Source of the DNA: Butyrivibrio sp.
GTDB taxonomy: Bacteria; Bacillota_A; Clostridia; Lachnospirales; Lachnospiraceae
Length of the DNA stretch: 53,066 bases
Assembly: GCA_017996845.1 (NCBI GenBank)
Contig: JAGOGF010000006.1
Coordinates: forward strand, 1-53,066
Direction: 5' to 3'
Within the stretch, counting starts at the first letter, position 1. Each line of letters opens with the position of its first letter. Made by a program: the position numbers and the translations under genes. The notes below the pieces were generated by a model that was not told the DNA's origin, searched no databases, and worked only from the letters and a program-made list of their open reading frames with translations. Of this stretch, positions 7,937 through 17,838 are shown one piece after another.

Positions 7937-7977
7937 AATAATTGATTCAGAAACGATAAAAACGGAGAAAGGAGAAA

Positions 7978-10563
7978 ATGATGGAACAATATGCAGTGAC
8001 GGGAATGAGCTGTGCTGCTTGCCAGACAAGGGTTGAAAAGGCGGTTTCCGGTGTATCAGGTGTTACATTCTGCACGGTAAATCTGCTCACCAATTCAATG
8101 GGTGTGGAAGGAACTGCCGCGGCAGCTGATATTATAAAAGCGGTAACAGATGCCGGATACGGGGCATCTGAAATGCGCAAAGATGCAGGAAGTAAAGAAT
8201 CCGGATATACGGCGCAGGAAGAGGCACTTTATGATTCCATGACGCCGGTTTTAAAGAAGAGACTTCTTGCATCCTGCGTTTTTCTTGCAGTTCTCTTATA
8301 CTTTTCAATGGGGCATGTCATGTGGAACTGGCCTCTGCCGGCTTTTTTTAATCAGAATCATGTGGCTATGGGAATGGTACAGATGTTTCTGGCAATCCTG
8401 ATTATGGTCATCAACCAGAAATTTTTTATCAGTGGGTTCAAAAGTATGATACATGGGGCGCCCAACATGGATACACTGGTGGCGCTTGGATCAGGAGCAT
8501 CTTTTATCTATAGCTTTTTTGCACTTTTGATGATGACAGATGCGCAGGTAGCAGGGAATTCCGAAATGGTCATGCACTATATGCATGAATTCTATTTTGA
8601 ATCGGCCGCGATGATTGTAACACTGATTACGGTTGGAAAGTTATTGGAATCCATATCGAAGGGTAAAACAACCTCTGCATTAAAAGGATTAATGAAACTG
8701 GCACCCAAAACAGCCGTTCTCTTACGGGGGAACACGGAAATAACCGTTCCGGTCGAACAGGTAAAATCAGGGGATATTTTTGTAGTAAAACCGGGAGAAA
8801 GCATACCGGTTGATGCCGTGGTACTGGAAGGAAGCAGTGCTGTGAATGAGTCCGCGCTGACAGGAGAAAGCATACCGGTTGATAAAACAACAGACGATAC
8901 GGTAAGTGCTGCGACCATGAATCAGTCGGGATTTCTGAAATGCAGAGCCACAAGAGTAGGTGAAGATACTACTTTGTCGCAGATTATCCGGATGGTCAGT
9001 GATGCAGCGGCAACCAAAGCACCCATTGCCAGAATTGCAGACCGTGTATCCGCGGTTTTTGTTCCAACGGTTATTGTTTTGTCTGCACTGACCATTTTAA
9101 TCTGGCTGCTGGTCGGAGCGGACTTTGGCTATGCACTTGCAAGAGGAATCGCCGTTCTGGTAATCAGCTGTCCGTGTGCACTGGGGCTTGCAACGCCTGT
9201 TGCAATCATGGTTGGAAATGGCATGGGAGCCAAAAACGGAATTATGTTTAAGACTTCTGCTTCCCTTGAAGAAGCAGGTAAAACACAGGTGGTAATTTTT
9301 GATAAAACAGGGACTATAACAGGCGGACAGCCAAATGTAACAGAGATGATGGCTGCTCCCGGGGTGTCTGAAATGGAACTGCTGCAGAATGCCTATTCTC
9401 TGGAAGTAAAAAGTGAACATCCGCTTGCCCGTGCAATCGTGACATACGCGGAAAATCAAAGCCTTACAGCAGACAATCTGCAGGACTTTACTGTTTTCCC
9501 GGGAACCGGGCTGGAAGGGATGACTGCTGCAGGCGAAGTGTTACGTGCAGGAAATGAAGCATTTATCAGCAGTAAAGTCCCAATATCCATGCAACTGGGA
9601 AATATTGCACAAAAACTTGCATCGGAAGGCAAAACAACGCTATTTTTTGCCAAAGATGGTCTGCTGCTGGGAATCATTGCGGTATCGGATGTAATTCGTC
9701 CGGAAAGTACACAGGCAATCAATCAGCTGCATCACATGGGAATCAGAACGGTTATGCTGACCGGTGATAATCAAAGGACTGCTGAGGCAATCGCAAGACA
9801 GGCAGGCGTTGACCACATTGTTGCAGGGGTTATGCCAAGTGAAAAAGAGAAAGTAATACAGCAGCTCAAAACCAGATACCTTGTCATGATGGTAGGAGAC
9901 GGCATTAATGATGCGCCGGCACTTACCACTGCAGATATCGGTGTTGCAATCGGCGCGGGTACTGATATTGCAATTGACGCAGCAGATGTGGTACTGATGA
10001 AGAACAGTTTACTGGATGTACCTGCGGCAATCAGGCTCAGTCGCAAAACACTGATCAATATATATGAAAATCTCTTCTGGGCTTTTATTTATAATATTAT
10101 CGGAATACCGCTTGCGGCAGGGGTATACATTCATGCCTTTGGCTGGACACTGAGCCCGATGTTCGGTGCGGCAGCGATGAGCCTTTCCAGTTTTTGTGTA
10201 GTCAGTAATGCACTTCGTCTGAATCTGTTTCAGATGTACCGGACAAATTCAGATAAGGCAATGAAAAAAAGAACTGCAGATTCTGCAGATCTGATAAAAC
10301 TGCTCCCGAAACAGGGAGTGGCAAAAGAAAAAATAAAGGAGCGTGATAAAATGAATCAGAAAACATTAAAAATTGAAGGTATGATGTGCGGACATTGCGA
10401 GGCGACAGTTAAGACGGCGCTGGAGGAAATTCCTGGTGTATCACAGGCACAGGTCAGTCATGAAAAGGGCACAGCTGTTGTGACACTTACGGCAGAGGTT
10501 ACCGATACGGTGCTCAAGACGGCGGTTGAAGCAAAAGATTATAAGGTAATATCCATTGGCTGA
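7978..10563 (+). CDS. copA: Cu(I)-exporting P-type ATPase with C-terminal CopZ-like domain
   Basis: An 861-residue P1B-1 ATPase that pumps Cu(I) out of the cytosol. An N-terminal HMA domain has GMSCAAC (9-15). Then come TGES near 295, the membrane ion site CPC (398-400), phosphorylated D442 in DKTGT, the HP motif SEHPLA and GDGIND from 640. The late membrane segments keep the YN and MSxSS signatures of Cu(I) pumps. Residues 792-861 form a second HMA domain (GMMCGHC, C804 and C807) matching a complete CopZ chaperone, joined by a charged linker. An AAAGGAG and ATG at that junction suggest internal initiation. Start has AAAGGAG. Confidence 0.95.
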   Translation: MMEQYAVTGMSCAACQTRVEKAVSGVSGVTFCTVNLLTNSMGVEGTAAAADIIKAVTDAGYGASEMRKDAGSKESGYTAQEEALYDSMTPVLKKRLLASCVFLAVLLYFSMGHVMWNWPLPAFFNQNHVAMGMVQMFLAILIMVINQKFFISGFKSMIHGAPNMDTLVALGSGASFIYSFFALLMMTDAQVAGNSEMVMHYMHEFYFESAAMIVTLITVGKLLESISKGKTTSALKGLMKLAPKTAVLLRGNTEITVPVEQVKSGDIFVVKPGESIPVDAVVLEGSSAVNESALTGESIPVDKTTDDTVSAATMNQSGFLKCRATRVGEDTTLSQIIRMVSDAAATKAPIARIADRVSAVFVPTVIVLSALTILIWLLVGADFGYALARGIAVLVISCPCALGLATPVAIMVGNGMGAKNGIMFKTSASLEEAGKTQVVIFDKTGTITGGQPNVTEMMAAPGVSEMELLQNAYSLEVKSEHPLARAIVTYAENQSLTADNLQDFTVFPGTGLEGMTAAGEVLRAGNEAFISSKVPISMQLGNIAQKLASEGKTTLFFAKDGLLLGIIAVSDVIRPESTQAINQLHHMGIRTVMLTGDNQRTAEAIARQAGVDHIVAGVMPSEKEKVIQQLKTRYLVMMVGDGINDAPALTTADIGVAIGAGTDIAIDAADVVLMKNSLLDVPAAIRLSRKTLINIYENLFWAFIYNIIGIPLAAGVYIHAFGWTLSPMFGAAAMSLSSFCVVSNALRLNLFQMYRTNSDKAMKKRTADSADLIKLLPKQGVAKEKIKERDKMNQKTLKIEGMMCGHCEATVKTALEEIPGVSQAQVSHEKGTAVVTLTAEVTDTVLKTAVEAKDYKVISIG
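10335..10353 (+). promoter_or_regulatory. Internal ribosome site and ATG for a free CopZ
   Basis: AAAGGAG (10335-10341), 9-nt spacer, ATG at 10351 in the copA frame (residue 792). Initiation here would give a 70-residue protein, the usual CopZ length. The site and spacing are as good as those of the true starts in the window. Confidence 0.6.
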
Positions 10564-10603
10564 CCGGATAAGTCTATGATATGAAACAAAATAAACAGTT
10601 ATA

Positions 10604-10647
10604 AAAAGAGGCAGGAAGCTGTGTGATACGGATTTCCTGTCTCTTTT
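10604..10647 (+). terminator. Intrinsic terminator of the copper operon
   Basis: 14-bp stem with one wobble pair: AAAAGAGGCAGGAA (10604-10617) with TTCCTGTCTCTTTT (10634-10647). It lies about 40 bases after copA. Confidence 0.85.
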
Positions 10648-10678
10648 GTGTGGGGGTATGCATGAAAGAAAGAAATCA

Positions 10679-10687
10679 TGGTATAAT
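10679..10687 (+). promoter_or_regulatory. Extended -10 promoter for the GH13 gene
   Basis: TGGTATAAT, a TGn-extended perfect -10 box, 60 bases before the amylase ATG. No good -35 is present, as is common for extended -10 promoters. Confidence 0.55.
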
Positions 10688-10746
10688 GTTAACAGATATG
10701 GGCAGAGCGTCGCCATTTCATTTTTTGAAAAGAAAGGTTGCAGACT

Positions 10747-12054
10747 ATGTGGGCATATGAAAGCGTTTTTTACCAGATTTATCCGCTGGGTTTTTGCGGA
10801 GCACCATATGAAAATGATGGAATTCAGACACATCGCATCCAAAAGATCATAGACTGGATTCCGCATCTTACCAAAATGGGAATGGATGCCGTTTTATTTA
10901 ATCCGGTTTTTGAATCCGATACGCATGGGTATAATACAAGAGATTATCGGACGATTGATTGCAGACTCGGGACAAATGCGGATTTTGCTGCCGTATGCGA
11001 TGCACTTCACGCAGCAGGAATCCGTGTGATTCTGGATGGCGTTTTTAATCATGTCGGACGCGGCTTTTTCGGATTTCAGGATGTTCTGCAAAATCGTGAG
11101 AAATCAATCTATCGGGATTGGTTTCATTTGAATTTTGGCGGCAATAATTCCTGGAACGATGGTTTATGGTATGAAGGCTGGGAAGGAAATTATGATCTGG
11201 TAAAACTGAATCTGCAAAATGAAGCAGTTGTCACTTATCTGATGGAAAGCATCCAGCAGTGGATCAAAGAATATGATATTGACGGACTGCGTCTTGATGT
11301 GGCATACTGCCTGGATCAGAATTTTATCAGACGTCTTCGGAATGAATCAGAAAAATGGAAAAAAGATTTCTTTCTGGTAGGAGAAATGATCGGTGGAGAC
11401 TATGGAAAAATCTGTGGGGAGGGCTTGTGCCACAGTGCAACCAATTATGAATGTTATAAGGGATTATATTCCAGTTTTAACAGTCTGAATATGTTTGAAA
11501 TCATGCATTCTCTGTTAAGGCAGTTCGGACCGGAGAACTGGACCTTATACCGTGGAAAGCATCTGTGGTCTTTTGCAGATAATCATGATGTTTCCAGGAT
11601 TGCATCACTTTTGCAGAATCCCAAGCATTTGAAACTGTTATATACTGTCTTGTTTGGTATGCCCGGGATACCTTCCCTCTATTATGGCAGTGAATGGGGA
11701 ACAAAAGCAGAGAAATCCCAGGGAGATCAGGCACTTCGCCCTTGTTTTGACAAACCAAACTGGAATGACCTGACCGATTATCTGACCAGACTTTCGTTTG
11801 CCAGAAAGAGCAGTCCTGCAATGCAATATGGAGAATTCAGATCGCTTGTTCTCACAAACCGGCAATGTATTTTTGAACGGGAGACCGCGAATGATCGTGT
11901 GATGATTGCTCTCAATGCAGAGGACAAAACCTATCATGCTGATTTTAATGCACGGGCGGGCAGAGCACGGGATCTTATCACGAAACAGACAATTGATTTT
12001 GGCGGCGGGCTTGATATCCCTGCGTATACAGCATATATCCTGCAGCCGTTTTAA
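10747..12054 (+). CDS. GH13 alpha-amylase family enzyme, cytosolic
   Basis: A 435-residue glycoside hydrolase with a (beta/alpha)8 barrel. All four GH13 regions are intact: DGVFNH (D97), nucleophile D184 in DGLRLDVA, acid E213 in GEM and D281 in FADNHD. No signal peptide, so it acts inside the cell on maltodextrin or glycogen-derived oligosaccharides; the exact specificity (cyclomaltodextrinase/neopullulanase-like) is a guess. ATG 10747 has AGAAAGG 9 bases upstream; a TTG at 10738 is less likely. It contrasts with the inactive-looking GH13 homologue at 22710. Confidence 0.88.
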   Translation: MWAYESVFYQIYPLGFCGAPYENDGIQTHRIQKIIDWIPHLTKMGMDAVLFNPVFESDTHGYNTRDYRTIDCRLGTNADFAAVCDALHAAGIRVILDGVFNHVGRGFFGFQDVLQNREKSIYRDWFHLNFGGNNSWNDGLWYEGWEGNYDLVKLNLQNEAVVTYLMESIQQWIKEYDIDGLRLDVAYCLDQNFIRRLRNESEKWKKDFFLVGEMIGGDYGKICGEGLCHSATNYECYKGLYSSFNSLNMFEIMHSLLRQFGPENWTLYRGKHLWSFADNHDVSRIASLLQNPKHLKLLYTVLFGMPGIPSLYYGSEWGTKAEKSQGDQALRPCFDKPNWNDLTDYLTRLSFARKSSPAMQYGEFRSLVLTNRQCIFERETANDRVMIALNAEDKTYHADFNARAGRARDLITKQTIDFGGGLDIPAYTAYILQPF

Positions 12055-12119
12055 ATATACCGGACTTCTGTATCAATGCAGAAAATCTGAGGAAAATGAA
12101 TAATCTGAAGGAGATTTTT

Positions 12120-12557
12120 ATGGAAATACGTATTAAGAAACTGACACAAACAGCTCAGATCCCAATGAGAGGAAGCGAATATGCGGCAGGATATGATCTT
12201 TATGCAGATATTCAGGAGAATGTCTGTGTTGCACCCCATACATCTGTCAAAATTCCAACTGGACTGGCACTTGAAATTCCGGAGGGATATTTTGGTGCTG
12301 TCTATGCCAGAAGCGGTCTTGCATGTAAGGAATCCCTTCGCCCTGCCAATTGCGTTGGCGTAATTGATGCCGATTATCGCGGACCGGTCATGGTGGTTCT
12401 GCATAACGACAGTGAACAGGCAAGAGAGATTACTCCGGGAGAAAGAGTTGCACAGCTTGTTATTATGCCCTTTCTGCCGGTATTGTTCAAAGAAGTGGAT
12501 GATTTGACTCAGACCATAAGAGGTGAAGACGGATTTGGCTCAACGGGAAAGAATTGA
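12120..12557 (+). CDS. dut: Deoxyuridine 5'-triphosphate nucleotidohydrolase
   Basis: A 145-residue trimeric dUTPase that converts dUTP to dUMP and pyrophosphate, keeping uracil out of DNA and supplying dTMP synthesis. All five family motifs are present: AAGYDLYA, RSGLA, GVIDADYRG (catalytic Asp), ERVAQLVI and the C-terminal arm RGEDGFGSTG. ATG 12120 is chosen because GAAGGAGA lies directly upstream; an in-frame ATG at 12096 lacks such a site. It follows the amylase by 65 bases and may be cotranscribed. Confidence 0.95.
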   Translation: MEIRIKKLTQTAQIPMRGSEYAAGYDLYADIQENVCVAPHTSVKIPTGLALEIPEGYFGAVYARSGLACKESLRPANCVGVIDADYRGPVMVVLHNDSEQAREITPGERVAQLVIMPFLPVLFKEVDDLTQTIRGEDGFGSTGKN

Positions 12558-12587
12558 GAAAACAGGTAATCCGGAAAGGAAATCAAG

Positions 12588-14312
12588 ATGTCTGAAAAAA
12601 TCATGGATGAAATCGTACCTGAAAGAATACGAAAGCTGACTTTTCCCAAATTACTGCTGTCTCTTGGACTTGCCTTTATTTGCTTTACTGCAATTGCGAT
12701 AATCTATCATCCGATTAAAGCAGAAATGATGGAAAGTAAAGATCATCTGATATTCATGTCTTCGGGCTGGAAGGTTTCCTATCAGAAAGGAAGCCTTGAA
12801 AATATTACGCTGCCGGATTTACATACCGGAGTGATCCCGAAAGGACAGACCATTCGGCTTACCAATACGATACCTGATCTGAAAGCACCGCAGACCTTAT
12901 GTCTTCACAGCTATTACTGCGCGATTCGTGTAACCGTCAATCAGAAAGTGCGATATGAATACAAAACAGAAGATATCGGTTCCAATGTTTTTATCGGCGA
13001 CAGCGATCAGACGATACCTTTATCTGCGCAGGATTCCGGTCAGGAAGTAGCAATTGAGATAACGCCGCTTGAAAATATGACTTTATCGACTTTCGACATC
13101 CCGCTCATCGGAAGTGAAAGAGACATTTTGCGTTATAAAATGGGATCTGCTTTTTCTCTTTTTTCCTGCAGCTGTTTTCTGATTATTTTTGGGCTGGTCG
13201 GTATTTTCATTTCCTGTCTGGTCATTTTTATTCAGGGTCAATTTATGCGATTGTTCCTGAGCGGCGTTTTTTCGCTGGATATTGGTGTCTGGCTTCTTTG
13301 TTACGGCAATTATACGGATATGGTTTCACAGAATGCCATCTATAATTCCACCTTGGAATTTTTATCACTATATTTACTGCCGCTTTGGACGACACTTCTT
13401 TTTGTACAAATATATTCAGACAGGAAAAGGAAATTTTTTATATTTCTGTCCTGTGTAAATGTCTTCTTTGTATCAGTTGTTCTGGTATGCCATTATTTTA
13501 TCGGGATACATTTAAATACGTTTCTGGTCGTCTGTCACATATTATGTGCGGCAGATATTATACTCAGCATGTTTATAATAATGTCAGGCTTTGTCAAAAA
13601 AGAAAAGCTGCAGCGTTTTCAGGAAAGAGTTCTGCTGGCGGGGCTGATTTTTTTCATGCTGACAGGCAGCATTGACCTGATCTGGTTCAATCTGCAGAAA
13701 TATCTGTATTTTCATCCGGGCGGATACCATACATTTCTTCTTCTGCCACTCGGTGCAGTTGTTTTTGTAATATCACTTTTATTGAATTATTTTTACTTTA
13801 TTATGGATAATATGGTTCAGCAGAAAGAAAAAGAGCAGCTGTTGAATATCGCTTATGTTGATAAACTGACCCAGATCAGCAATCGTACCAAATGCGAACG
13901 GGATATGAAGCTTTTAAATGACGGAAATAAGCCTTATGTGATCATCAGTCTGGATCTGAATCATTTGAAACAGATCAATGATACCTATGGACATACCTAT
14001 GGGGATACGCTGATCAGCGGCTTTGCTCGGATTCTGGATAAATGCTTTGGACCTGTCGGAACCGTTGGAAGAATGGGCGGAGATGAATTTATTGTAATGA
14101 TATCAGGACAATCACGACAGCAGGTTGATAATCGCCTGCTTGCAATGGAAGCGCTGCTTGCAAAAGAAAGCCGTAAGGATAAGCGCCTTGTTTTCAGCAC
14201 ATCCTATGGCTGCGCTTACAGTCAGGAACATCCCGAAATGAGTACCATACAGCTGTACAAGCTTGCAGATACACGAATGTATGAAATGAAGGGAAGAGTA
14301 AAGAAGAACTGA
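12588..14312 (+). CDS. Membrane-bound GGDEF diguanylate cyclase
   Basis: A 574-residue sensor protein. One membrane segment near residues 20-41 is followed by an extracytoplasmic beta-rich domain (about 45-180), then about seven hydrophobic segments (185-410), an arrangement like 7TM-DISM receptors. The C-terminal GGDEF domain (about 425-574) has an intact active site, MGGDEF (G497-F501), and the upstream DLNHLKQINDTYGH motif, so it should make cyclic di-GMP. The RxxD inhibitory site normally just before GGDEF is absent (GPVG there), so product inhibition may be lacking. The ligand is unknown. It is followed by a terminator. Confidence 0.88.
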   Translation: MSEKIMDEIVPERIRKLTFPKLLLSLGLAFICFTAIAIIYHPIKAEMMESKDHLIFMSSGWKVSYQKGSLENITLPDLHTGVIPKGQTIRLTNTIPDLKAPQTLCLHSYYCAIRVTVNQKVRYEYKTEDIGSNVFIGDSDQTIPLSAQDSGQEVAIEITPLENMTLSTFDIPLIGSERDILRYKMGSAFSLFSCSCFLIIFGLVGIFISCLVIFIQGQFMRLFLSGVFSLDIGVWLLCYGNYTDMVSQNAIYNSTLEFLSLYLLPLWTTLLFVQIYSDRKRKFFIFLSCVNVFFVSVVLVCHYFIGIHLNTFLVVCHILCAADIILSMFIIMSGFVKKEKLQRFQERVLLAGLIFFMLTGSIDLIWFNLQKYLYFHPGGYHTFLLLPLGAVVFVISLLLNYFYFIMDNMVQQKEKEQLLNIAYVDKLTQISNRTKCERDMKLLNDGNKPYVIISLDLNHLKQINDTYGHTYGDTLISGFARILDKCFGPVGTVGRMGGDEFIVMISGQSRQQVDNRLLAMEALLAKESRKDKRLVFSTSYGCAYSQEHPEMSTIQLYKLADTRMYEMKGRVKKN

Positions 14313-14354
14313 CATCCATCCATGCAAAAGAAGTTGAAAAACAGTATCTGCAAT

Positions 14355-14415
14355 AAAAAAGTATTGCTGTCAAAACTGGACAATAAAGCCAGATGAATGC
14401 AGCAATGCTTTTTTT
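14355..14415 (+). terminator. Intrinsic terminator after the GGDEF gene
   Basis: 15-bp stem with one wobble: AAAAAAGTATTGCTG (14355-14369) with CAGCAATGCTTTTTT (14400-14414), 30-nt loop, T run. It may act on both strands. Confidence 0.8.
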
Positions 14416-14605
14416 GTTATAAGTTTATGCTTTATATTCTTGATTGGATATAATTGCATACAGAATAATCGTATTTATACAAAAGAACACAGAATTTTCA
14501 CATTTTATTGTACAAATTATCACAAATTATTTTTAAAAAGGAGTAAACTACATATTTGTGTGGTGTATTCACTGCAATAAGGATAAAAATCAGGAGGTTA
14601 AAGCT

Positions 14606-15643
14606 TTGATTGAGGTTGAAAACATTGTAAAAAGCTACGACGAACGGATTGCTGTAGACCATCTTTCATTTAAGCTGGAAAAAGGCAAAATCTATGGATT
14701 TCTTGGCCCGAATGGTGCCGGAAAATCTACAACCATGAACATCATGACAGGATATATTGCTGCAACCAGCGGAACCGTTAAAATTAACAATTATGATATT
14801 CTGCGTGAACCGGAAAAAGCAAAGGCATGTATCGGATATCTTCCTGAAATGCCACCCTTGTACACGGATATGACGGTCAGGGAATATCTGCTGTTTGTTG
14901 CGGAACTAAAAAAAGTTCCCAAAAAAGACAGACGTGACCAGATTGCAAAAATATTGAAAATGACGATGCTGGGTGATTATGAGACCAGAATGATCCGCAA
15001 TCTTTCCAAAGGATATCGTCAGAGAGTCGGACTTGCACAGGCACTCATCGGATTCCCTGAAGTGATTATTCTGGACGAACCTACCGTAGGTCTTGATCCG
15101 CAGCAGATTCTGGAGATCCGGACGCTGATTCGTTCCCTTCGTGAGGATCACATTGTAATTCTGAGTTCGCATATTCTTTCTGAAGTAAGTGAAATCTGTG
15201 ACGAAGTAATGATCATATCACATGGAAGTCTGGTTGCCAGCGGTTCTCCTGCAGACCTTGAGAAACAGGTCAGCAAAACCATGACGGTCAAGATGTCTAT
15301 TCTGGGTGACGAAGCCGCGGTTCGTGGTGCAGTAGCAGGAATCAATCATGTAAGCAAAATAGTCACTTCCGGAGTAAAGGATTCCAACGGCGGTATTGCT
15401 GTTACAATTGAAACAGACAGTGCGGATGATATCAGAGCGGATATTGCAAAGTCTCTTGCGGTTGCAGGACTTCCTGTCCTGTCAATGATTCAGGAAGAAA
15501 AATCACTGGAAGACGTTTTCCTGAAAGTAACAACCGAAACGCCTGGCATGGTTCCAAACAGAAAAAAAGGAAAAATAAATAAAAAAGAAAAAGAGACTAC
15601 TACCGAAGCTGAACAGCCATCCGGTAACGAGGAGGAGAAATAA
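14606..15643 (+). CDS. ABC transporter ATP-binding protein, Gld/ABC-2 type
   Basis: A 345-residue ATPase subunit. It has Walker A GPNGAGKST near 34-42, a signature LSKGYRQRV, and Walker B VIILDEPTVGLDP followed by the H-loop ILSSHILSE. A C-terminal extension (from about 210) ends in a charged K/E/T-rich tail. TTG 14606 is chosen because CAGGAGG lies 8 bases upstream; an in-frame GTG at 14558 is poorly spaced. The stop codon directly abuts the permease ATG, so the two are coupled. It resembles the ATPase of GldA-GldF-GldG systems. The substrate is unknown. Confidence 0.9.
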   Translation: MIEVENIVKSYDERIAVDHLSFKLEKGKIYGFLGPNGAGKSTTMNIMTGYIAATSGTVKINNYDILREPEKAKACIGYLPEMPPLYTDMTVREYLLFVAELKKVPKKDRRDQIAKILKMTMLGDYETRMIRNLSKGYRQRVGLAQALIGFPEVIILDEPTVGLDPQQILEIRTLIRSLREDHIVILSSHILSEVSEICDEVMIISHGSLVASGSPADLEKQVSKTMTVKMSILGDEAAVRGAVAGINHVSKIVTSGVKDSNGGIAVTIETDSADDIRADIAKSLAVAGLPVLSMIQEEKSLEDVFLKVTTETPGMVPNRKKGKINKKEKETTTEAEQPSGNEEEK

Positions 15644-17815
15644 ATGATCGCAATTTTTAAGAGAGAGTTTAAATCATACTTCCATACCGTAATCGGACAG
15701 ATTGCAGTATCCTATATCCTGTTTTTTATATTTCTGTTTTTTATGGTAGATAATATACTCAGCATGTCTACCACACTTTCCAATACACTTGACGGTGCTG
15801 CATTATTTGGATTAACACTGGGGCTTCCGCTCTTATGTATGCGCGCATTTTCGGAAGAGCGCCATTCCAAAACAGATCAGCTGATCCTGACCGCACCTGT
15901 TACGGTAGGTCAGATCGTAATGGGAAAATTTCTTTCCCTTGTTGCGGTATTTGCAATTCCAATTGCAGTTACCTGTATTCTTCCGATCGTGATGTCTTTT
16001 TTCGGAGATGTTTCATTTATTTGGGCTTACACCGCAATTCTTGGCTTTTTCCTTTATGGAGTCATGATCATTGCAATCTGTATGTTTATCTCGGCAATTA
16101 CAGAGAGCCAGATCATCAGCACGGTTGTTTCTTTTATCATTATTATGATTGGTTTCCTTGTAAGCAGCCTGTTTGATAATATTCCGATTACTTTCTTAAA
16201 AAATCTTTTAGATGATACCTACAATTTCAGAAGCAGACTTTCTTCTGTTACAGGCGGAACATTTGATGTCACTGCATTGATTTATTTTATTACATTAACA
16301 GCGCTGTTCCTGTTTTTGTGTGTGCAGGTCATTCAGAAGAGAAGATATGCATTTTCCAAAAGTAATTTCGGCATTGGTGCGTACAACAGTGTCATGATTA
16401 TTGTTATGATAGCTGTCGTTGTTTTTGCAAATATGGCAGTGGCACAGGTTCCGGATGATTATCGCAAGGTTGATGTGACAGCAGGTGGAATATATTCGAT
16501 CAGTAAGGAATCAAAGGATATTGCTGCCGGAATCACAGATGATATTACAATCTATCTGATGGCAAAAGAAGGTCAGGATTACAGTAATTATTCAGATGCA
16601 ACAGCAATTATTAAAGATCTGAAATTGTATTGTGCACAGAACAAAAAGATCAAACTGCAGTATGTTGATCCGGTTGTGAATCCGCAGTTTGCGTCTAAAT
16701 ATATGAGCGCATCTTCATCCAGCTCTTCAACAACAGATCCGTCCTTTAGTGTTATCGTTACGGATAATACCAATAACAGATATAAGTATATTGCATATTC
16801 CGATATGATTGTATCAACTGTTGATTACAGTACCTATCAGAGTACAGTTTCAGCTTTTGATATCGAAGGACAGATTACAAGCGGCTTACAGTATGTAACA
16901 TTAAAGTCAGACGAGCTGCTTAAGGCATATACTGTTACGGGTCATAATGAAGCAGCTATTGATGAATCTTTCAGTACCATACTTTCCAAGTATAATCTTT
17001 CTTCTGATTCGCTTGATCTGAGTACGAATCAGACTGTTCCGGATGACTGTAACCTGCTGATTATCAATGCACCTACTGCAGACTTTACGACAGATGATGC
17101 CAAGAAGGTAACCGATTATCTTGATAAAGGCGGCAAGATTCTGATTAATACAGCATTTAATACCGAAGCTGCCATGACAAACTTTGATACGATTCTGGCA
17201 TATTATGGTGTAACAGAAGATAAAGGTCTGGTAGTTGAAACAGATCAGAATATGCATCTTGCAACACAGCAGTATCCAGGCCTGTATTTGTATCCTTCGC
17301 TGGTAGATAATGACATTACTTCAGGGCTTAGCAGTACATCAGGAGGACATGTTCTCTATCCATTTGCACAGGCTCTTTCTTATGATGATTCCAATAAGTC
17401 ATATACGTATTCTCCTCTTTTACAGACATCTGCAAAAGCATATCTGAAAGAAGACTATACAAAGGGAATCGATCAGACAGCAGATGATAAGGTCGGTCAG
17501 TACACAGTTGCTTTGAAAGTTGATAAAACACTGACTGATAAAACGTCTACTGCAATTATCTATACTTCTGCAAATGCATTTACTTCAGATATCAATACGG
17601 TTGTAAATGGTGTGAACCTGAAATTGTTTGGTAATACACTGAACAGTCTTGCAGATCTTGATGTAAAGATGGTCACAATTCCGTCCAAGCCTGTCAGTGC
17701 AAATCTGACGATTTCTGCACAGAATGCAAGGCTGATCATTGTACTCTGTCTGCTCAGTGTACTTGCGGTTCTTGTCAGCGGCATTGTAATCTGGAATGTC
17801 CGCCGCAAAAAATAA
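15644..17815 (+). CDS. ABC-2 permease fused to a GldG-like auxiliary domain
   Basis: A 723-residue membrane protein. Residues 1-270 are a six-helix ABC-2 permease half (GldF-like) starting IAIFKREFKSYF. Residues 275-690 form a large extracytoplasmic domain of the ABC_transp_aux/GldG type, beginning after a further membrane helix (about 247-267). A last helix near 694-717 ends in RRKK. GldF and GldG are separate genes in Bacteroidetes; here they are one chain, as in many Firmicutes. In clostridia this transporter has no proven substrate and should not be read as gliding machinery. Confidence 0.87.
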   Translation: MIAIFKREFKSYFHTVIGQIAVSYILFFIFLFFMVDNILSMSTTLSNTLDGAALFGLTLGLPLLCMRAFSEERHSKTDQLILTAPVTVGQIVMGKFLSLVAVFAIPIAVTCILPIVMSFFGDVSFIWAYTAILGFFLYGVMIIAICMFISAITESQIISTVVSFIIIMIGFLVSSLFDNIPITFLKNLLDDTYNFRSRLSSVTGGTFDVTALIYFITLTALFLFLCVQVIQKRRYAFSKSNFGIGAYNSVMIIVMIAVVVFANMAVAQVPDDYRKVDVTAGGIYSISKESKDIAAGITDDITIYLMAKEGQDYSNYSDATAIIKDLKLYCAQNKKIKLQYVDPVVNPQFASKYMSASSSSSSTTDPSFSVIVTDNTNNRYKYIAYSDMIVSTVDYSTYQSTVSAFDIEGQITSGLQYVTLKSDELLKAYTVTGHNEAAIDESFSTILSKYNLSSDSLDLSTNQTVPDDCNLLIINAPTADFTTDDAKKVTDYLDKGGKILINTAFNTEAAMTNFDTILAYYGVTEDKGLVVETDQNMHLATQQYPGLYLYPSLVDNDITSGLSSTSGGHVLYPFAQALSYDDSNKSYTYSPLLQTSAKAYLKEDYTKGIDQTADDKVGQYTVALKVDKTLTDKTSTAIIYTSANAFTSDINTVVNGVNLKLFGNTLNSLADLDVKMVTIPSKPVSANLTISAQNARLIIVLCLLSVLAVLVSGIVIWNVRRKK

Positions 17816-17838
17816 CGGAGACAGAGAGGACATAAATC

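Noticed and set aside
14490..14540. Tandem ACAAATTATC/ACAAATTATT.
   Set aside because: Only two AT-rich copies; no clear regulator or promoter role.
14535..14609. Short leader reading frame (TTG 14556 to TGA 14607) behind AAAAAGGAG, overlapping the ABC gene start.
   Set aside because: No recognisable peptide, a 12-base spacer and no attenuator hairpin; likely chance.
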